Positions 36,310 to 48,980 are shown, counted from the first letter of the stretch. The stretch: DNA of 64,000 nucleotides from Ditylenchus dipsaci (GCA_004194705.1 SADC01001020.1:124001-188000); one strand, 5' to 3'. Numbers and translations: made by a program. Notes: generated from the letters alone by a model not told the origin.

Positions 36310-39052
36310 GGATAAAACGGAAAAATGCCTCCTTTTGGCGAAAAAGTGCCTCCTTTTTGTGAAAAAGTGCCCCCTTTTTTTCGTTTTAGTCAAAAAGGCG
36401 AAAAAAGTGCCCCCTTTTGTTAGAATTTTTCCTGTTTTGTTAAACTTAACGGTTCAGATGACGCGAAACTGGAAATCTGTTGCAAGTTGTGAAAATGAAG
36501 GAGAATTCTTGGAGTGGAAGGCGACGAATGCTAGTTGGATGAAGACTCGGCGATAGTAAGTGATAGAGCGTTTGTTTTGTTTCAGATTTCTTCTCCTTAT
36601 TTTGAAATTTAGCTATAAGAACCGACTATCTGCTAAAGGCATTAACACCAAATATCGCTGTGGTCACAACCATAAGTACAACTTCGGCTATGATTGCAAG
36701 GCAGAGATGCGACTTCGTCGTCCTTCTAATTTCGAAATAGTGTGCATTCAAGTTTCTGGAGATTGCGACCATTCCAAAGTTGAAGAGAGGAAGCTAGACT
36801 CACCAGTGAAAGAAAAACTTCAGGAGCTTGAATCATATGGAGGCCCTACCCTTACCGCCACTCAAATGCAAAAGAGACTGAAGGTTTGTGCGTGTTAGTT
36901 ATTAATTATTATTACTGTTCGAATGCTTAGAACTCGCTGGATCGCTCAAAGCACGAACTCCCTTCGCCAAAGCATATCAACGATTTTGTACGACATGAAT
37001 CTATGAAAGCTGGTCAACTGGTACAGATGAAGCTTTCTGATCTGAAAAACTACGCTTCTCAAAATTCTTCTCAGCCCGGTAAAAATAAAATTTCATTGTG
37101 CACTTGGAAAATATCAACCTACTTTCAGGAAATCTAGACGAGCCGTATGTGGTGTCGTTCAAAGTCAGCGATGATCGCAAGCAGTGGGTAGTAGTGTGGA
37201 CAACTAAACGATTGACAAATGCGCAAATTGAACAAAGTCGGATCAACCATTTACAGATCGATGCTACCTACAAACTTTTGTATCAGGATTTTCCATACTT
37301 TGTAAGCTCTATTAGATGTTTTAATCAATCTTTAAGTTGATGTTTTATTTCTCCTTTTCAGCCAGTCGGGTTTTCTGATGCAAACAAGAAATTTTACTGC
37401 TCCTTTACAGCACTGTGTTCGGGCGAGACGACGTGGTGTTACGCTGGAATTCTGTTAGCTGTTCGTCAAGTCTGCTCCACTCTTAATGCCCCTTACAAGC
37501 CTGCTTTTATTATGACTGACGCTGATACGGCGATTGAATCTGGTATTTTTAAGTAAATTTTGTAGGCCAATTGCAGTAAAGTTTTATTTTGCAGCTATTC
37601 GAGAGGTTTGGGGACCAGAAGTGACACATGCTCTTTGCAAGTTTCATGTTGCAAAAAATTTTGAGCGCTATCTCCCAAAGGCAAAGCTATTCGAGAAGCA
37701 AAAGCATCAAATGAAGGAGGATTTCCGTACCATATGCGCAGCGCAGAGTAGTGAGGAGTTTGATGAAGGCATAGCAAGATGCGTAGAAAATAGCTTATCC
37801 TACTAAACTATTATTCTCAGCAAGCATAGCTCTGGTCAGTTACTGGGTGGCAAAATATGCAAATGCACAGCGTCTGCTTGAAGCGGTGGAAAAGTTTAAG
37901 CAACAATGGCTCGACCGACATTGTTTTCGTGGATGGTATGATTCATTCGTTCCCATGATCTCAACAAATAACGGATTGGAGCGACTAAATTTGGAAATCA
38001 AATGTAACTGCACTTTCCGCGAGCGACTCTCACTTCCGGCGTTTCTGAACAAAGTTGATTTGATGCTGAATGATTGGAGTTCCGATCTTGTCAATGTCTC
38101 AGTAAGCTCTTTCACCTACTGGTTTTGTCAACCTTGACATTTCGGATTTAGCCGTCCATTTCTCCGAATCTCGTTAATGGGAAATATCAAGCTGCTTACG
38201 ATTTCTGGAAGCTGAAGTACATTTCAATCAATGAATCTTATGTCATCCAATCTTCAAGGTACATTAATAATGAGCTAGATGTAGAGGATTTCAATGAGCT
38301 GGTTGGGTTTGAAGCGGATAATGGATGGGAGAAGTACGTAGAATTACGCTCAAAATTCTATTTCGTTCAGCCATCTACTTTATACACTGGTTTCTACAAG
38401 TGCTCCTGCTTCAATGGCCTCAAGGACAACATCTGCAAGCATGCTCTATCACTGATGTGCAAGGATGGGCTATTCGACTATCCGGAAGAAGTGACTGATG
38501 CGGTGCTCGGAGGAAAGAGAAATCGGGGAGAAAACGAAGAGCGACACCAGCCCTTGTAAGGAATTAGAAAAATAGTTGTTATGCTGAAAAAATTGTAGTT
38601 TTTTATTGATGTCTTTCTTGTTTTCGGAATAAAAGGAGTATGGATATGAAGTGTTTGTGTGAATATCAAGGGATTTCATGGTGCTGAATTTGTTGGTGTT
38701 TTAGTGCAGTAGTTTTCAGCGCTCCTAGTCTTTTAACCCACGCAACTTTTTTTCATTCTCATGACTTGCAGTAAATTTGGTTGTCTAAAGCGTAAATCTT
38801 AACTCAAACAGCACAAAATTCTAACAAAAGGTGCATATTTTCCAAAAAAGGATGCTTTTTACATAAAATTAGGTGATTTTTCCCAAAACGGTGTGCTTTT
38901 TTACAAAAGAGAGCGCTTTTTCACAAAAGGGGGCACTTTTTCATAAAAGGGGGCACTTTTTCACAAAAGGGGGCACTTTTTCGTAAAAGGGGCACTTTTT
39001 CACAAAAAGGGGGCACTTTTTCGCCAAAAGGAGGCATTTTTCCGTATCGTCC
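36310..39052 (+). mobile_element. nearly intact Mutator-like element (MULE), 2743 bp
   Basis: Terminal inverted repeats start GGATAAAACGGAAAAATGCC (right end, read inward, GGACGATACGGAAAAATGCC) and continue as iterated GAAAAAGTGCCCCC words. It is flanked by a perfect 9-bp target duplication TAAAAAATT (36301-36309 and 39053-39061), the size typical of MULEs. The other arm of the surrounding inverted repeat has the uninterrupted site near 42325-42345. It encodes the transposase at 36458-38559. Confidence 0.95.
36458..38559 (+). CDS. MULE transposase (DDE, CxxH, SWIM zinc finger)
   Basis: Eight exons: 36458-36555, 36613-36883, 36931-37078, 37129-37301, 37362-37542, 37595-37782, 37821-38101, 38152-38559, about 582 residues. 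It catalyses cut-and-paste transposition of its element. The N-terminal zinc-binding region has RCGHNHKYN and CDHSK. Catalytic core: first Asp in LQIDATYKL, second in IMTDADTAI followed by HALCKFHVAKN, Glu in TNNGLERLN. The C-terminal SWIM finger is CSCFNGLKDNICKHA. The ATG at 36458 directly follows GGTTCAG, a possible trans-splice acceptor. Phases agree at all junctions except exon 6/7, where one base is missing (the 38-bp intron 37783-37820 otherwise looks good). With intact catalytic residues and termini it is probably recently active. Confidence 0.95.
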
Positions 39053-39061
39053 TAAAAAATT

Positions 39062-39390
39062 TTCAGACCCTATTCTTCAGAATTTTCTAATTTCACGTAG
39101 GATTCTATAAAACAGTCGTGAGAAATTCAAGCGAGAACTATCATATGTTAATTTAAAACACCGTATAAAAAACGAACTCGAAATTTCAGCAGTAGTTGAT
39201 TTTTCGAAACACCCTGTAGGTATACAACGTGGGAGCACTTGAAATAAAGGGCTTGAGTGCAATTGCCTGCCTCTATGTTTAGAGCGGCACTAAAAGTTAA
39301 TTAACAATGTCAACCAAACATTTTCAGATGTCTATTGGCCAACTTTTTATTATTAGAATTATGCAAAAATCTGCCAATTTCGACAATTTG
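39062..39390 (+). repeat. left arm of the 10.5-kb inverted repeat (inner part)
   Basis: Continues the left arm directly after the MULE target duplication. It is the reverse complement of about 42001-42325 and ends at GACAATTTG (39390). Confidence 0.85.
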
Positions 39391-42000
39391 GTCGAAGCTA
39401 ACTTGCTGGAACTTGGCTAATACACTATTCAAATTAATTTTCCAAAATGTTTGACTAGTCATATTGATGTTTTGCTTTTTGGACATCCTTCTCCCCGCCC
39501 TATACTAAAGCGCTGTTATCTGCCGTCGTCACGACATAAAGTTAACTATGCAGGTTCGAACCCTAACGGTGGCAAGGAGAGGAGAAACCTGTTAACGACC
39601 ATAACAAATTCGAAAATTTCTGTTCACTATAATTTAAATTTTTTGGCATTTCAAGGCCCATAACTCAGTTTTAAGTGCATTAGTCTGTTTTGCTGTACCC
39701 GGAGGTGTTGTGTGGGAGCAGATACTGCTGCGCAACAGAAAGAAATTCGAAAATTTTGGCTAACTATAATTTACATATTTTGACATTCCCAGGCCCATAA
39801 CTTAGATTTTTATGCGGAAGTCAGTGTTCGCATATAGGAAAAAGCATTCCGCTGTAGCCAAATAAAACAAACATCAAACTTTCATTTAACTATAATTTCT
39901 GTATTTTTCACATCATTTTTTGTCTTGAAAAAATTAGTGAAAGTATGTGGTCTGGTAGAGTAAGTAGGCGGCAAGTTAGGATGGTTAGGTGGCCAGGTAG
40001 GGTAGGTAAATGGCCACGTGATTATCCCCCAAGTACCAGGAAAGTACCCCAAACACGTGGATGCCCCCGAACTATCAGGATAGAGCCCGAAGCACTTTGA
40101 TAAGCCGAAACCACTAGGATGGAGCCCGAACCACTTAGATACACCAAAACCGCCAACCCGAAAATTAATTCAAAAAGCAACATCATTCGCTATTTACAAA
40201 GTTTTTTGTAAAATAAAAGGTTGTTATTGTATTTCTCTAATAGAAAACATGGGTTCATATTTTTTAACATCCTGACAGGGGTTTTATAATAGAAGAGAGC
40301 TCTTGTGTATTTCGACCGCTCCGATACCGCTCCGAAAAATATCAAAATAAGTGTAGTGAGCGAAACATTAATACTTATTGCATAGAACTCTAATAAACAG
40401 CAAAACAACGTGTATCGCAAGTAGCGACTCTACCGAGAGATGTTTTTACCTTCACTAAATTCAGGAACAACCCACCTTTGGTCCCCTACTGGAAAGGCTG
40501 CTAATATGAAATGAATAAAACACCCAACTTTTATTTAACTTTCATTTTTATGATACAGAGTCATATAAAAAAAAGCCTTAACATCCTTTGAAAGTAGCAG
40601 AAAGAGTTTTACAAAAGCAAACAGCTTTCCGAAAATTTGCAGGGCAGACAAAAGTCCAGACTTAGCGCCGAGTTCAGCGCAAAAAGTTTAAAATAAAAAA
40701 TTAGACCCCATTTTGAGCGCAGAACTTATTTTTTCTAGTCAAATTGTAACGGACTTTTCAATTTCTCTCAAAAAATTTAAGTTCACAGTCAACAAAGTTA
40801 GGCATTTCACAAAGCCATGGGGAAGGGGAGTCTTAAATAGAGACGTGTCTTTTATTTTCGTTGATCCTTCAGGAGGGGTCTTCTATCAGAAGGCGTTTCA
40901 TATTACAGATGGTATTCTGTGTCAAGAAAAAATGTGTAACGTATTTTTTCTATTAAAAGCTCCAGGCGTTTATTTTTCAACCCCAAAAAAAAGCTCTGAA
41001 ATTGCTAATCAGAAATAACTTTAACTCTAAAAATTTAGTCAAAAAAGGGCGTTTATTAGAGAGAAGGCGTTTATTGAAGAGGGGGCGTTTAATATAGGAA
41101 ATACGGTAGTCACTTTTAAAGCCAAATCTAATTTTTTGAAACTCCAATGTCTTCAAGCAAAATCAACACTCTTATTAATGGCTGTAAATGTGGTCGTGTT
41201 GAGCGGTCAACATTTTAGGGGTCAACATTATTGAAAAATACTAAAATATCGAATTTTTTAGGGGAAGGTGACAAATCTGATATTGACCCTCCTCAACTTT
41301 TTGAGCTCTACAAGATGGCAATAGCAGAAATTCGAGATCTTGTCTCTGCAAAGTTTTGGCAAATGTTGAGCCTCATGTTGACCCTTGTTGAGCCTCAACA
41401 TTTTTTACCGACCGATTTTCATACGTCAAAGTTTTATAAATCAATCGGGATGTGAGACTCTAAGGCTTAGACTTAGGCTTCATCCTAACTTACGCTGAAA
41501 GAGCCTGAGCCCTTAAAGCCTAAGCCTGAGCCCTAACATACGCTGGTCTACGTCGAGCCTAATCGAAGCCTAACATACGCTGGCCTAAACCTTAAAGCCT
41601 AAGTTCTGCTCCAAAGGTGATAATTTAGTTGCACTCTATACAGAGCTTGAAACAAATTGCTATCTTGTTTACAAAAGGTAATTTTTCGTTTGAATTTCTT
41701 ATACGATATATTGATATTTCTTATTTTCGGTACTGTGAGCTAGAAAACTAGAGGAAAAACGAAAGCGAGGTAGACCGGCTACCAGGGCTGTAAATTTTTT
41801 ATTTTTGACATCCTACATCCACATCCACATCCGGCCAAAACATTTTTGACATCTAAATGACATCCGGATGTCAATTTTTTTTGACATCCAGATATCACTT
41901 GGAAATCCGGATGTCAAAAATTTTGACATCCGGATGTCATTTGGATGTCAGGATGTCAAAAAAAATTGACATCCGGATGGATGTGGATGTCAAAAATTTT
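39391..42000. other. spacer of the 10.5-kb inverted repeat
   Basis: No gene recognised. It holds a B-box-like GGTTCGAACCC near 39553, a degenerate AACCACCAGGATGG-type minisatellite (39960-40150), R-copy R4 (40937-41107), a GCCTAAGCC-rich array (41460-41600) and a GACATCCGGATGTC array (41800-42000), the latter preceded by CAGGGCTGTAAAT, which resembles a hAT-type terminus. Confidence 0.5.
40937..41107. mobile_element. R-framework MITE, copy R4
   Basis: Left end AACGTATTTTTTCTATTAA, right end GGAAATACGGTA. Keyword GGGCGTTTATT(A/G)aGAG repeated three times on the right; GGCGTTTATT on the left. Interior TTTTTCAACCCC...AACTCTAAAAATTTAGTCAA matches R1. Confidence 0.75.
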
Positions 42001-42174
42001 CAAATTGTCGAAATTGGCAGATTTTTGCATAATTCTAATAATAAAAAGTTGGCCAATAGACATCTGAAAATGTTTGGTTGACATTGTTAATTAACTTTTA
42101 GTGCCGCTCTAAACATAGAGGCAGGCAATTGCACTCAAGCCCTTTATTTCAAGTGCTCCCACATTGTATACCTA

Positions 42175-42650
42175 CAGGGTGTTTCGAAAAATCAACTACT
42201 GCTGAAATTTCGAGTTCGTTTTTTATACGGTGTTTTAAATTAACATATGATAGTTCTCGCTTGAATTTCTCACGACTGTTTTATAGAATCCTACGTGAAA
42301 TTAGAAATTCTGAAGAATAGGGTCTGAAAATTTTTTAATTCGACTGGGGGAGATCCTACCTACCGTATTTCTTCTAATTAAAAAAAGATTTTTCAACCCC
42401 TTGAAAATAGAGAAAATTCGCAATCGATCTTGAGATTTTCGCATGAAAATTCATAATAAAAAAAACGGAATCGGTAAGCTTGTGGGAGTTGACAAAATGC
42501 ACTAAACAACTCTGCAAAATTTTTGCTATGAGCCAATATGCAGACCCTCAAAGTAGGGGGTGCCGGTTTATTAGAGACTGCCGTTTAATTAGAGGAAATA
42601 CGGCACGCAAAATTATTTTTAGGTGTTTAAGTTTGTTTTGAAGCACCCTG
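42175..42650. mobile_element. mariner-type element (right-arm copy)
   Basis: Termini CAGGGTGTTTCGAAAA and GAAGCACCCTG with TA flanks; contains R3 (42361-42604). Confidence 0.65.
42361..42604. mobile_element. R-framework MITE, copy R3 (right arm)
   Basis: Mirror of 36035-36277. The right end shows GGGTGCCGGTTTATTAGAGA, then GCCGTTTAATTAGAGG and AAATACGGC. Confidence 0.7.
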
Positions 42651-44554
42651 TACGAGACAATCAAGTGATAATCTACCAATAATGCACCAATCATTGCAGT
42701 AATCTAGTGCAGATAATTTTCTTTTTTCAATGAATTTTTTGTTGAAAGTTGATTTGATAGACTGACAAGATCACTTCTCCAGGAAAACCTTGCATTATTT
42801 CAGTCGTGAACTAAATCAACACAGATTTTGCCAAATTTTTGATAATTGCACATAAAAGACTCTTACATCTTAAAGTGTGCTGACAAAAATCTCTGTAAAA
42901 CATTGTTTTCTACTTTAACGTAAAATCTTAATAGCCAGAGTATTAGTTGGTAAACCACAGGGCTTCCATATCGAAATATTTTATAACTAGTTTTTAAAGG
43001 GGCTTATCGGCACCTGTACCCTATTTTGAAATTTTAATGGGAGGTATGTGTTAATTCATCACATACTCCCCTTATTACCCTACCTGTATATCCACTACCC
43101 CCCCCTTCTGGCCTACAAAATTACCGCCCACTTTCCTTATCTACGTTCCTGATGGTTAGGGGCATCCAGGTAGTTCGTGCCTCATTTGATTGTTAAGGGG
43201 TTTCTAAGTAGTTCGGATCCAATCTTGGTGGTTCGGGTACTTTCCTGATGGTTCGAGCCCTATCCTGGTGTTTTAGGTCTCGTCCTGATCTTCGAGGGCA
43301 TCCACGTTGTTCGGGTCCCTTCCTGGTGGTTAGAGCTTACCCATGTGGTTTAGACCCCATCCTGTCGGTTAGAGTACTTTCCTGGTAGTTCGAGCTCCTT
43401 TCTGGTTGTTGAAGGGTGTGAATGTGATTCGATCCCTATCCTGGTGTTTGGGGGTATCCACAAAGTTTGGGCTCCATCGTGGCGGTTGAAGTACTTTTCT
43501 GTTGTTTCGAGCCCCATGATTCGAGCCTCATCCTGGTAGTTTTGGGGTAACCACGTGGTTCGAAACCTATCCTGATGGTTTGGGCGAATGTGAAAAAATG
43601 CGAAAAATTTAGCAATAACAGCATCTACTAAAAGCATAGTCCGAAAAAAAATATTACAAGAAGTTTCATTACGAAGGCTAGGAGGCCTGGCGGTATCGCC
43701 AGAAAATTGGCGCCAATTCAAATATTTTTGATATTTTCACATAAAACCTCCAATTTTCCACTTCAAGGTGGCGAAATCTCAATTTTATTCACAGCAAACC
43801 CTAAATCTAATTGCAAAAAGTCTTCCGGCCCCAATTTTTCGTCCAGTAGGGAGATATGAAAAATCCGACACGCATGCCTCTATCTACAATGAAAGGGCTA
43901 TTCAATGACACTAAGATCTCCACAAAAGGTCCACGAAAAGTGAGATAAATCGTGTTCCGAACACATTCAGTCAATAAATTACTGAATGTGGGTAATAAAA
44001 CTGCTTTTGAAGTTTATTCGATTTTTTTCGTCCAGCAAGGCGATATGAAAAAACAAACGCGCATGCTCAAACCTACAGTTAAAGAACTATCGAAGGACAT
44101 CGAAATCTCCACGAAGTGTCCACAAAAAGTTCCAAACAGCGCTACACACTGACACATGCCTAATACTATATGGTATATGGAAATAAGTATATGGTGTATG
44201 GAGATAAGTACATTTTAGGGCATTTTCGCAAAATATAAGCTATCCTATAATAAATAGTTTTGTCCTCAATAGGTCTTTCAAAATTATGTAGTATCATTTC
44301 CACAAACATTATTTAGGGTATGTGATAGATTCAATCTTCAAAAGTAGTGGAACTATAGTGAACAGGCAATTTTTTGAAATAACTTATAAATAAATATACA
44401 ATCCTTGTTTTGTGTTCAGGAGATCGCTACAGTTCAGTAGTCCCATTTAATACAAACTAGCCCCGCGAAAACGAAAAGGACATGATCACAGCAGTGTTAA
44501 TATCCTCTACTCTAGGACCAGCGGTTATTTGGTCATTTAATTTGGAGGTGATTT

Positions 44555-46700
44555 GTAGTTTAAAATTTTCATTTTCTTATATAATATTTAAAACATAAGA
44601 TGATTCATCGATTTGGTAGATGAACACGGTACTGATAGACTCCGAAATATATCACACAGTAATTCGGTGCACTGTAAGCAGCGAGTATATTTTTATTGGC
44701 TTATATGAAGGTGTTCTAATTTAGTACAATTATTACATGCTTAGTCTAAAACAGCACGATTGTTAAACAAAAGATAAATCCTTGCCCTACAGATTTCCAC
44801 ACGAAAATCGATTATAGTAATTATGCTACCTGGAAGTTCTTCACGATCACTTTTCACTAAAATCATTAACAAAATTAAATGTGACCACAAAATTGAAGTG
44901 AAGAGAGTCTGAGACCCAAGACTGGATAATAGACTGGATCAACCTTTCTCAGGTTTGGTCACTGTAAAAGTGTATAAGTTTTATTATTGTAAAAGTTTGT
45001 AAAAGTTTTATTATTATTTATTATTATTAAGCACTGGATATCATTCAGACGGGAGAAAAGAACGCTGGATAGTATTTGGTAACTCTACTATGTTTCCATA
45101 GCGGCCTTCCAAGTTAAGTATCAGCCACCAGTAGGTATTTCAGATATATAACAGTGGATACAATTTGTTTTTAGAGGTCACTGACACTGGATGGTGTGGC
45201 CACTAGAAACATCACTGGAAAAAAACTAGATATATAACACTGGATCTTTTGTGAAGGTGGCTATAACCCTTGCCGTTTAAGATAATTAGGTAAATAAGAC
45301 TGGACATGTGATCCTGAATCTGGCTCACTTTAAGCGTAAACCCCTGATGCAGCACATATCACCTCCAAACCTACAGAGTGAGTCACAAAAACTGGTGCAA
45401 AAATGAAGAAGAATTCAATTCGATTTCTCAAAGAAATTTTCGATCATAACTGTTATTTAATCCACTTCTCTAGAATGTTTTCACAGAAAATCATATTCTT
45501 AGCGTGTTTGAAACTCATTATGAATTTAGGTATAGTAAAGAATACAAAATCTCTAAACATAGAGCCTCTTCTCAAACCTACAACTGATAGAACAGAAAAA
45601 GGCTGTATCATGTGAGTTGGACAATTCATGGTTTCAAACAAAATTCGTGTGTTGTGGAGATTCCCGAAAATTTCAAAAATTGGCCGAGCAAGGCGTTTCC
45701 TACACCAATTTTTTAAAATTCCACCAGTTTTTCTGACAACAATTACAGGGGTATACATTAGCTAAATTCAAGCTGCGACCTAGTAAATTTTTTGATCTGC
45801 ATTTCGTGTTCTTAGAAAAATGCAAAAGCTTTCTCAAGTTTTTTTCCGTTGTCAAATTCATGACCACATACTGTATAACCTCCAGTAATTCTCCGTAGTG
45901 TATTGATTTCAACTACATGAAAATTTTGAAATTGTAAATAAAAAATTACCTTTACTCTAAAATCCTAGTCAAGAAACAAGACTGTGGGTTATTAAAGGGT
46001 GAGAGGGATTAATCGAGGTTGTACGGAAAATGGCCGTACTTTTCAGTAAGCTCTGCCACAGATAAACTCATTGTGTAACGTAACCCTCTCTAGCTAAAAG
46101 AAATCTCAGATAAGGTCTGCCCTCGATATGGTTCTCAAGGGTAGAAGTCTTTCGGGATGAGCTTTGTTTAACCTCTTTTTCAGCCAGCCAAATAAGGTCT
46201 TTTCACAGTGCCGGTTTGTCAGAGAGCCGGCCTTACAACTGCCTTCAGCCTTACGACTGGAATAGTTTTTTCAAAATTCAATAGTATTTTTTGGACTTGT
46301 AGGAATCCCATTAAAATGGTCAGCAATTGCATTCTGAGTACTGAATAGTACAACCGCGGGACTTATGTTTCGGATGATTAAAATACAGGCCAGAATATCA
46401 AGTATTCAAAATCAGGAGCGTTCTGAAACTAGCTTAACCCCTTCGAATAGTCGTGGTGATTGAGGTTACACATATGGTGATGTCTATGGTGATTACACTC
46501 CAATGAGTGTAATCACCATAGACATCACTTGTAATTATCTCATTTAACCACCTCTAGTAATTAATTCACAATTCACAATTCACAAGGCTTGTTTATTGGA
46601 AAACACCTGGTTATCAGACAGGGACACTGTTTATTAGAAAGGGAGAATCTGCCCACTTAGCAGAGAATATATGTTAGTCAACTAAAGCCCACATGTATGA
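44555..46700. other. intergenic sequence with repeat traces
   Basis: No gene recognised. It contains scattered CACTGGAT words (45.0-45.3 kb), a decayed R-type MITE (about 45916-46030) and a perfect hairpin at about 46477-46527 (GTGATGTCTATGGTGATTAC stem). Confidence 0.4.
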
Positions 46701-47328
46701 AAGGTCAGTTATCCAGTTGCACTAAATGGTTATAGATACACTCATCATGAAAATTAAGTTGTACATTTCATCAACTACATAATCATGACACACTGATAGG
46801 ACGGACAGACTATTTACACAGACGAAACACACAGTGCTAGAAGGGACGGCTTTTCATACAGCCATAACAGTTCGTAACCGACCCGTTCGACCCGAACCCC
46901 TGAGAAACCAAACTGTTTTACTTTAAATTATGATTAAAACATTTTTTTGCCAGCCAAGGTTGGAACACCATTATCAAAATCAGCCTACTACGCCAAAAAA
47001 ACACATTGATAGCCTGGACGGTCATTTATCGGAGAGAAAGAGTTTAGTAGAGCACATGTGGCAGTCGAACTAGAGAATAGCTTATAGTTTCAGCTGTACT
47101 AATGAAAAACTCTTAACAAATACACCTCACCTACTAGACAATTATGACACATTGGCAAAATAGATGGCTATTCATAAAGCCAAAATGCCGACACTTTTTC
47201 CACTTGACCAGAACTTGATCCGAATGGACCCCAGGAAAAAAAGCAAGAGGGGTATATTGCTTGACTTGGGCAAAATAAACTTGGAGTAGCAGCGTCTAAT
47301 CCAAACATCAATAATAAAAATTATTCGC

Positions 47329-47610
47329 CAGCGCGGATTGAACCCTCAACGTACTAATTACGTTATCAACAGTTTACCCACTGCACCACGACTCATTGGG
47401 CCAGTTGACGAATTTCGTCATCGGTAAAAGGCCGGCAGAAAAAAACTCGGGCCAGTCAAACTTGGTCCCGCCACAAAAACGTTCCCGTTCAGCTTTTTGA
47501 AAAAAGCCGCGAAAATTTTTCATTCAAAGAACTCCCTTATAGGTCCGAAATCTGGACACTGACCAGGCCGGATATTTCGTAATCTGTCTGCAGGAAGAGA
47601 CACAGATATT
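47329..47610 (-). repeat. long tRNA-like repeat, copy A
   Basis: Homologous over about 280 bp to 50976-51268. Shares GACTCATTGGGCCAGTTGAC, GAATTTCGTCATCGG, GGTCAAACwTGGT.CCGCC and ATATTTCGTAAT.TGTCTGCA. The A and B boxes lie at its left part on the minus strand. Confidence 0.65.
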
Positions 47611-48154
47611 AGTGTGAACACCCACCCTCCGTCTCTTACGATCTAGTTGACACCACCCTCCGTCTCTAACTTCCTCCCTGGCGCCAAATAAGGGTAGGTG
47701 GTCGAGGTCAGCCGATGGGCATATGCTAATTGTTTGGCTGGGTCCCCTTCGGTACCACCTTCCCCTGGTTGGCTGTGTGCCCCCTCATTTCAACATGTCG
47801 TCCGCTAGCCGGGATCGAACCCCCATCGTCAATCTTTGGACTTGTTTAAAGAACCCCCTTTCCTTTTCCGTCTCTAACTTTCCTCTTGAAACCACCCTCT
47901 AACCTTATCCCGGGCGCCATATAGGGGGGTTCATCACAATACTTTAAATCTAAGTTATTGGATTACCTCATTATCACGACTAATTTTTAAAGTTGCTGCC
48001 TTTATCACAGCTTAAAATAATAGAAAAATATGCCTTGGTCTGAGCATGTTACGTCGCCATCCCTTGCTCAAAAATTTAACAAAATTTTATTTCAAAACTT
48101 ACTGTGCTTCGATTTTCATGCCTACTTTATTATAACTTTTTCGAATCGGTCATA

Positions 48155-48770
48155 CAGGGTGTGTCAAAATTACGTTAATATTTAAGGAAAAATCGGGCAG
48201 CATAACACCGTAGCGGCCCGTTTCCGAATTTTTGGGTGTCAACCCCAGAGACGTCTATAAAATAGCGCTTGTAAGACGAGAACAGGAATCTTTATTCACT
48301 ACTGAGCACATCTCTCACACGAAGTCCCAAATAATAACAGCAAACATGACAACAGAGAACGATAATTACAATGAGTTTTTGGTAGTACTAGTTTCTTCCG
48401 ATCGACGAACCACATTGCTGATTGTTTGCCTTGCCACTCCGAATAGATGCTTAATTCGCGCGAATCTAAGACTTTGATGACGAAGAAGGACGAAATCAGC
48501 GCGTAGTTCCCCTCCCTTGACTGCAACAATATCTGCAAAATTGATAGGAATAAATTTGATGAACCGACTTCGAGCGTGCACGTAAAATATTAAAAAGAGT
48601 GCGCCAGAAATTAATTCAATGGATAAACTCGAAGACTATTAAGCAAATGAGATTCAAGTGATAAAACAAGCCAAAAACAAGCGTATCAAATAAATAAACG
48701 AAAAAGAAAAACTGTGATTTGAACGAAAATATTGAGTTTGCAAATGTTAACGTAATTTTGAGACACTCTG
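48155..48770. mobile_element. mariner-type element with transposase remnant
   Basis: Termini CAGGGTGTGTCAAAATTACG and complement-like CGTAATTTTGAGACACTCTG with TA flanks. On the minus strand 48581-48366 reads a helix-turn-helix-like segment (FARIKHLFGVARQTISNVVR), as in Tc1/mariner N-termini; the frame then breaks. Confidence 0.65.
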
Positions 48771-48797
48771 TACACGAATATGGTGATTGAGTTTCCT

Positions 48798-48980
48798 TAA
48801 CGTATTCTCTCTAATAGAACACCATAGTGCTCTATTTTTATACCTTCAAAATTTTTTGAATTCACGTTAAAAAATACAATAAAACATGGTTCACCCACTA
48901 GTTTTGGCCCTAAGGGGATGTGCTCTAATATAGAGTGGTGTTTTAATATCGAGTAGTGTTCTATTAGAGAGAATATGGTA
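48798..48980. mobile_element. R-framework MITE, copy R5
   Basis: Left AACGTATTCTCTCTAATAGA, right TTAGAGAGAATATGGTA. Keyword GTGTTCTATTAGAG at the right, inverted CTCTAATAGAACACC at the left. Confidence 0.7.

Larger units (their letters stand above)
35989..39215. mobile_element. mariner-type element (left-arm copy), interrupted
   Basis: Termini CAGGGTGCTTCAAAAC and CGAAACACCCTG with TA flanks. The same element is seen uninterrupted in the right arm at 42175-42650. It contains R-copy R3 (36035-36277) and, in this arm only, the MULE at 36310-39052. Confidence 0.65.
42001..44554 (-). repeat. right arm of the 10.5-kb inverted repeat (uninterrupted)
   Basis: Reverse-complement counterpart of 34078-36309 plus 39062-39390, with no MULE. 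The single-copy target site reads CTGAAAATTTTTTAATTCG near 42324. It ends GGAGGTGATTT at 44554. Confidence 0.85.

Noticed and set aside
34078..44554. Inverted repeat as a chimeric fold-back read artefact
   Set aside because: It has a 2.6-kb unique spacer, and one arm alone holds a MULE with a true target duplication; an artefact would be symmetric.
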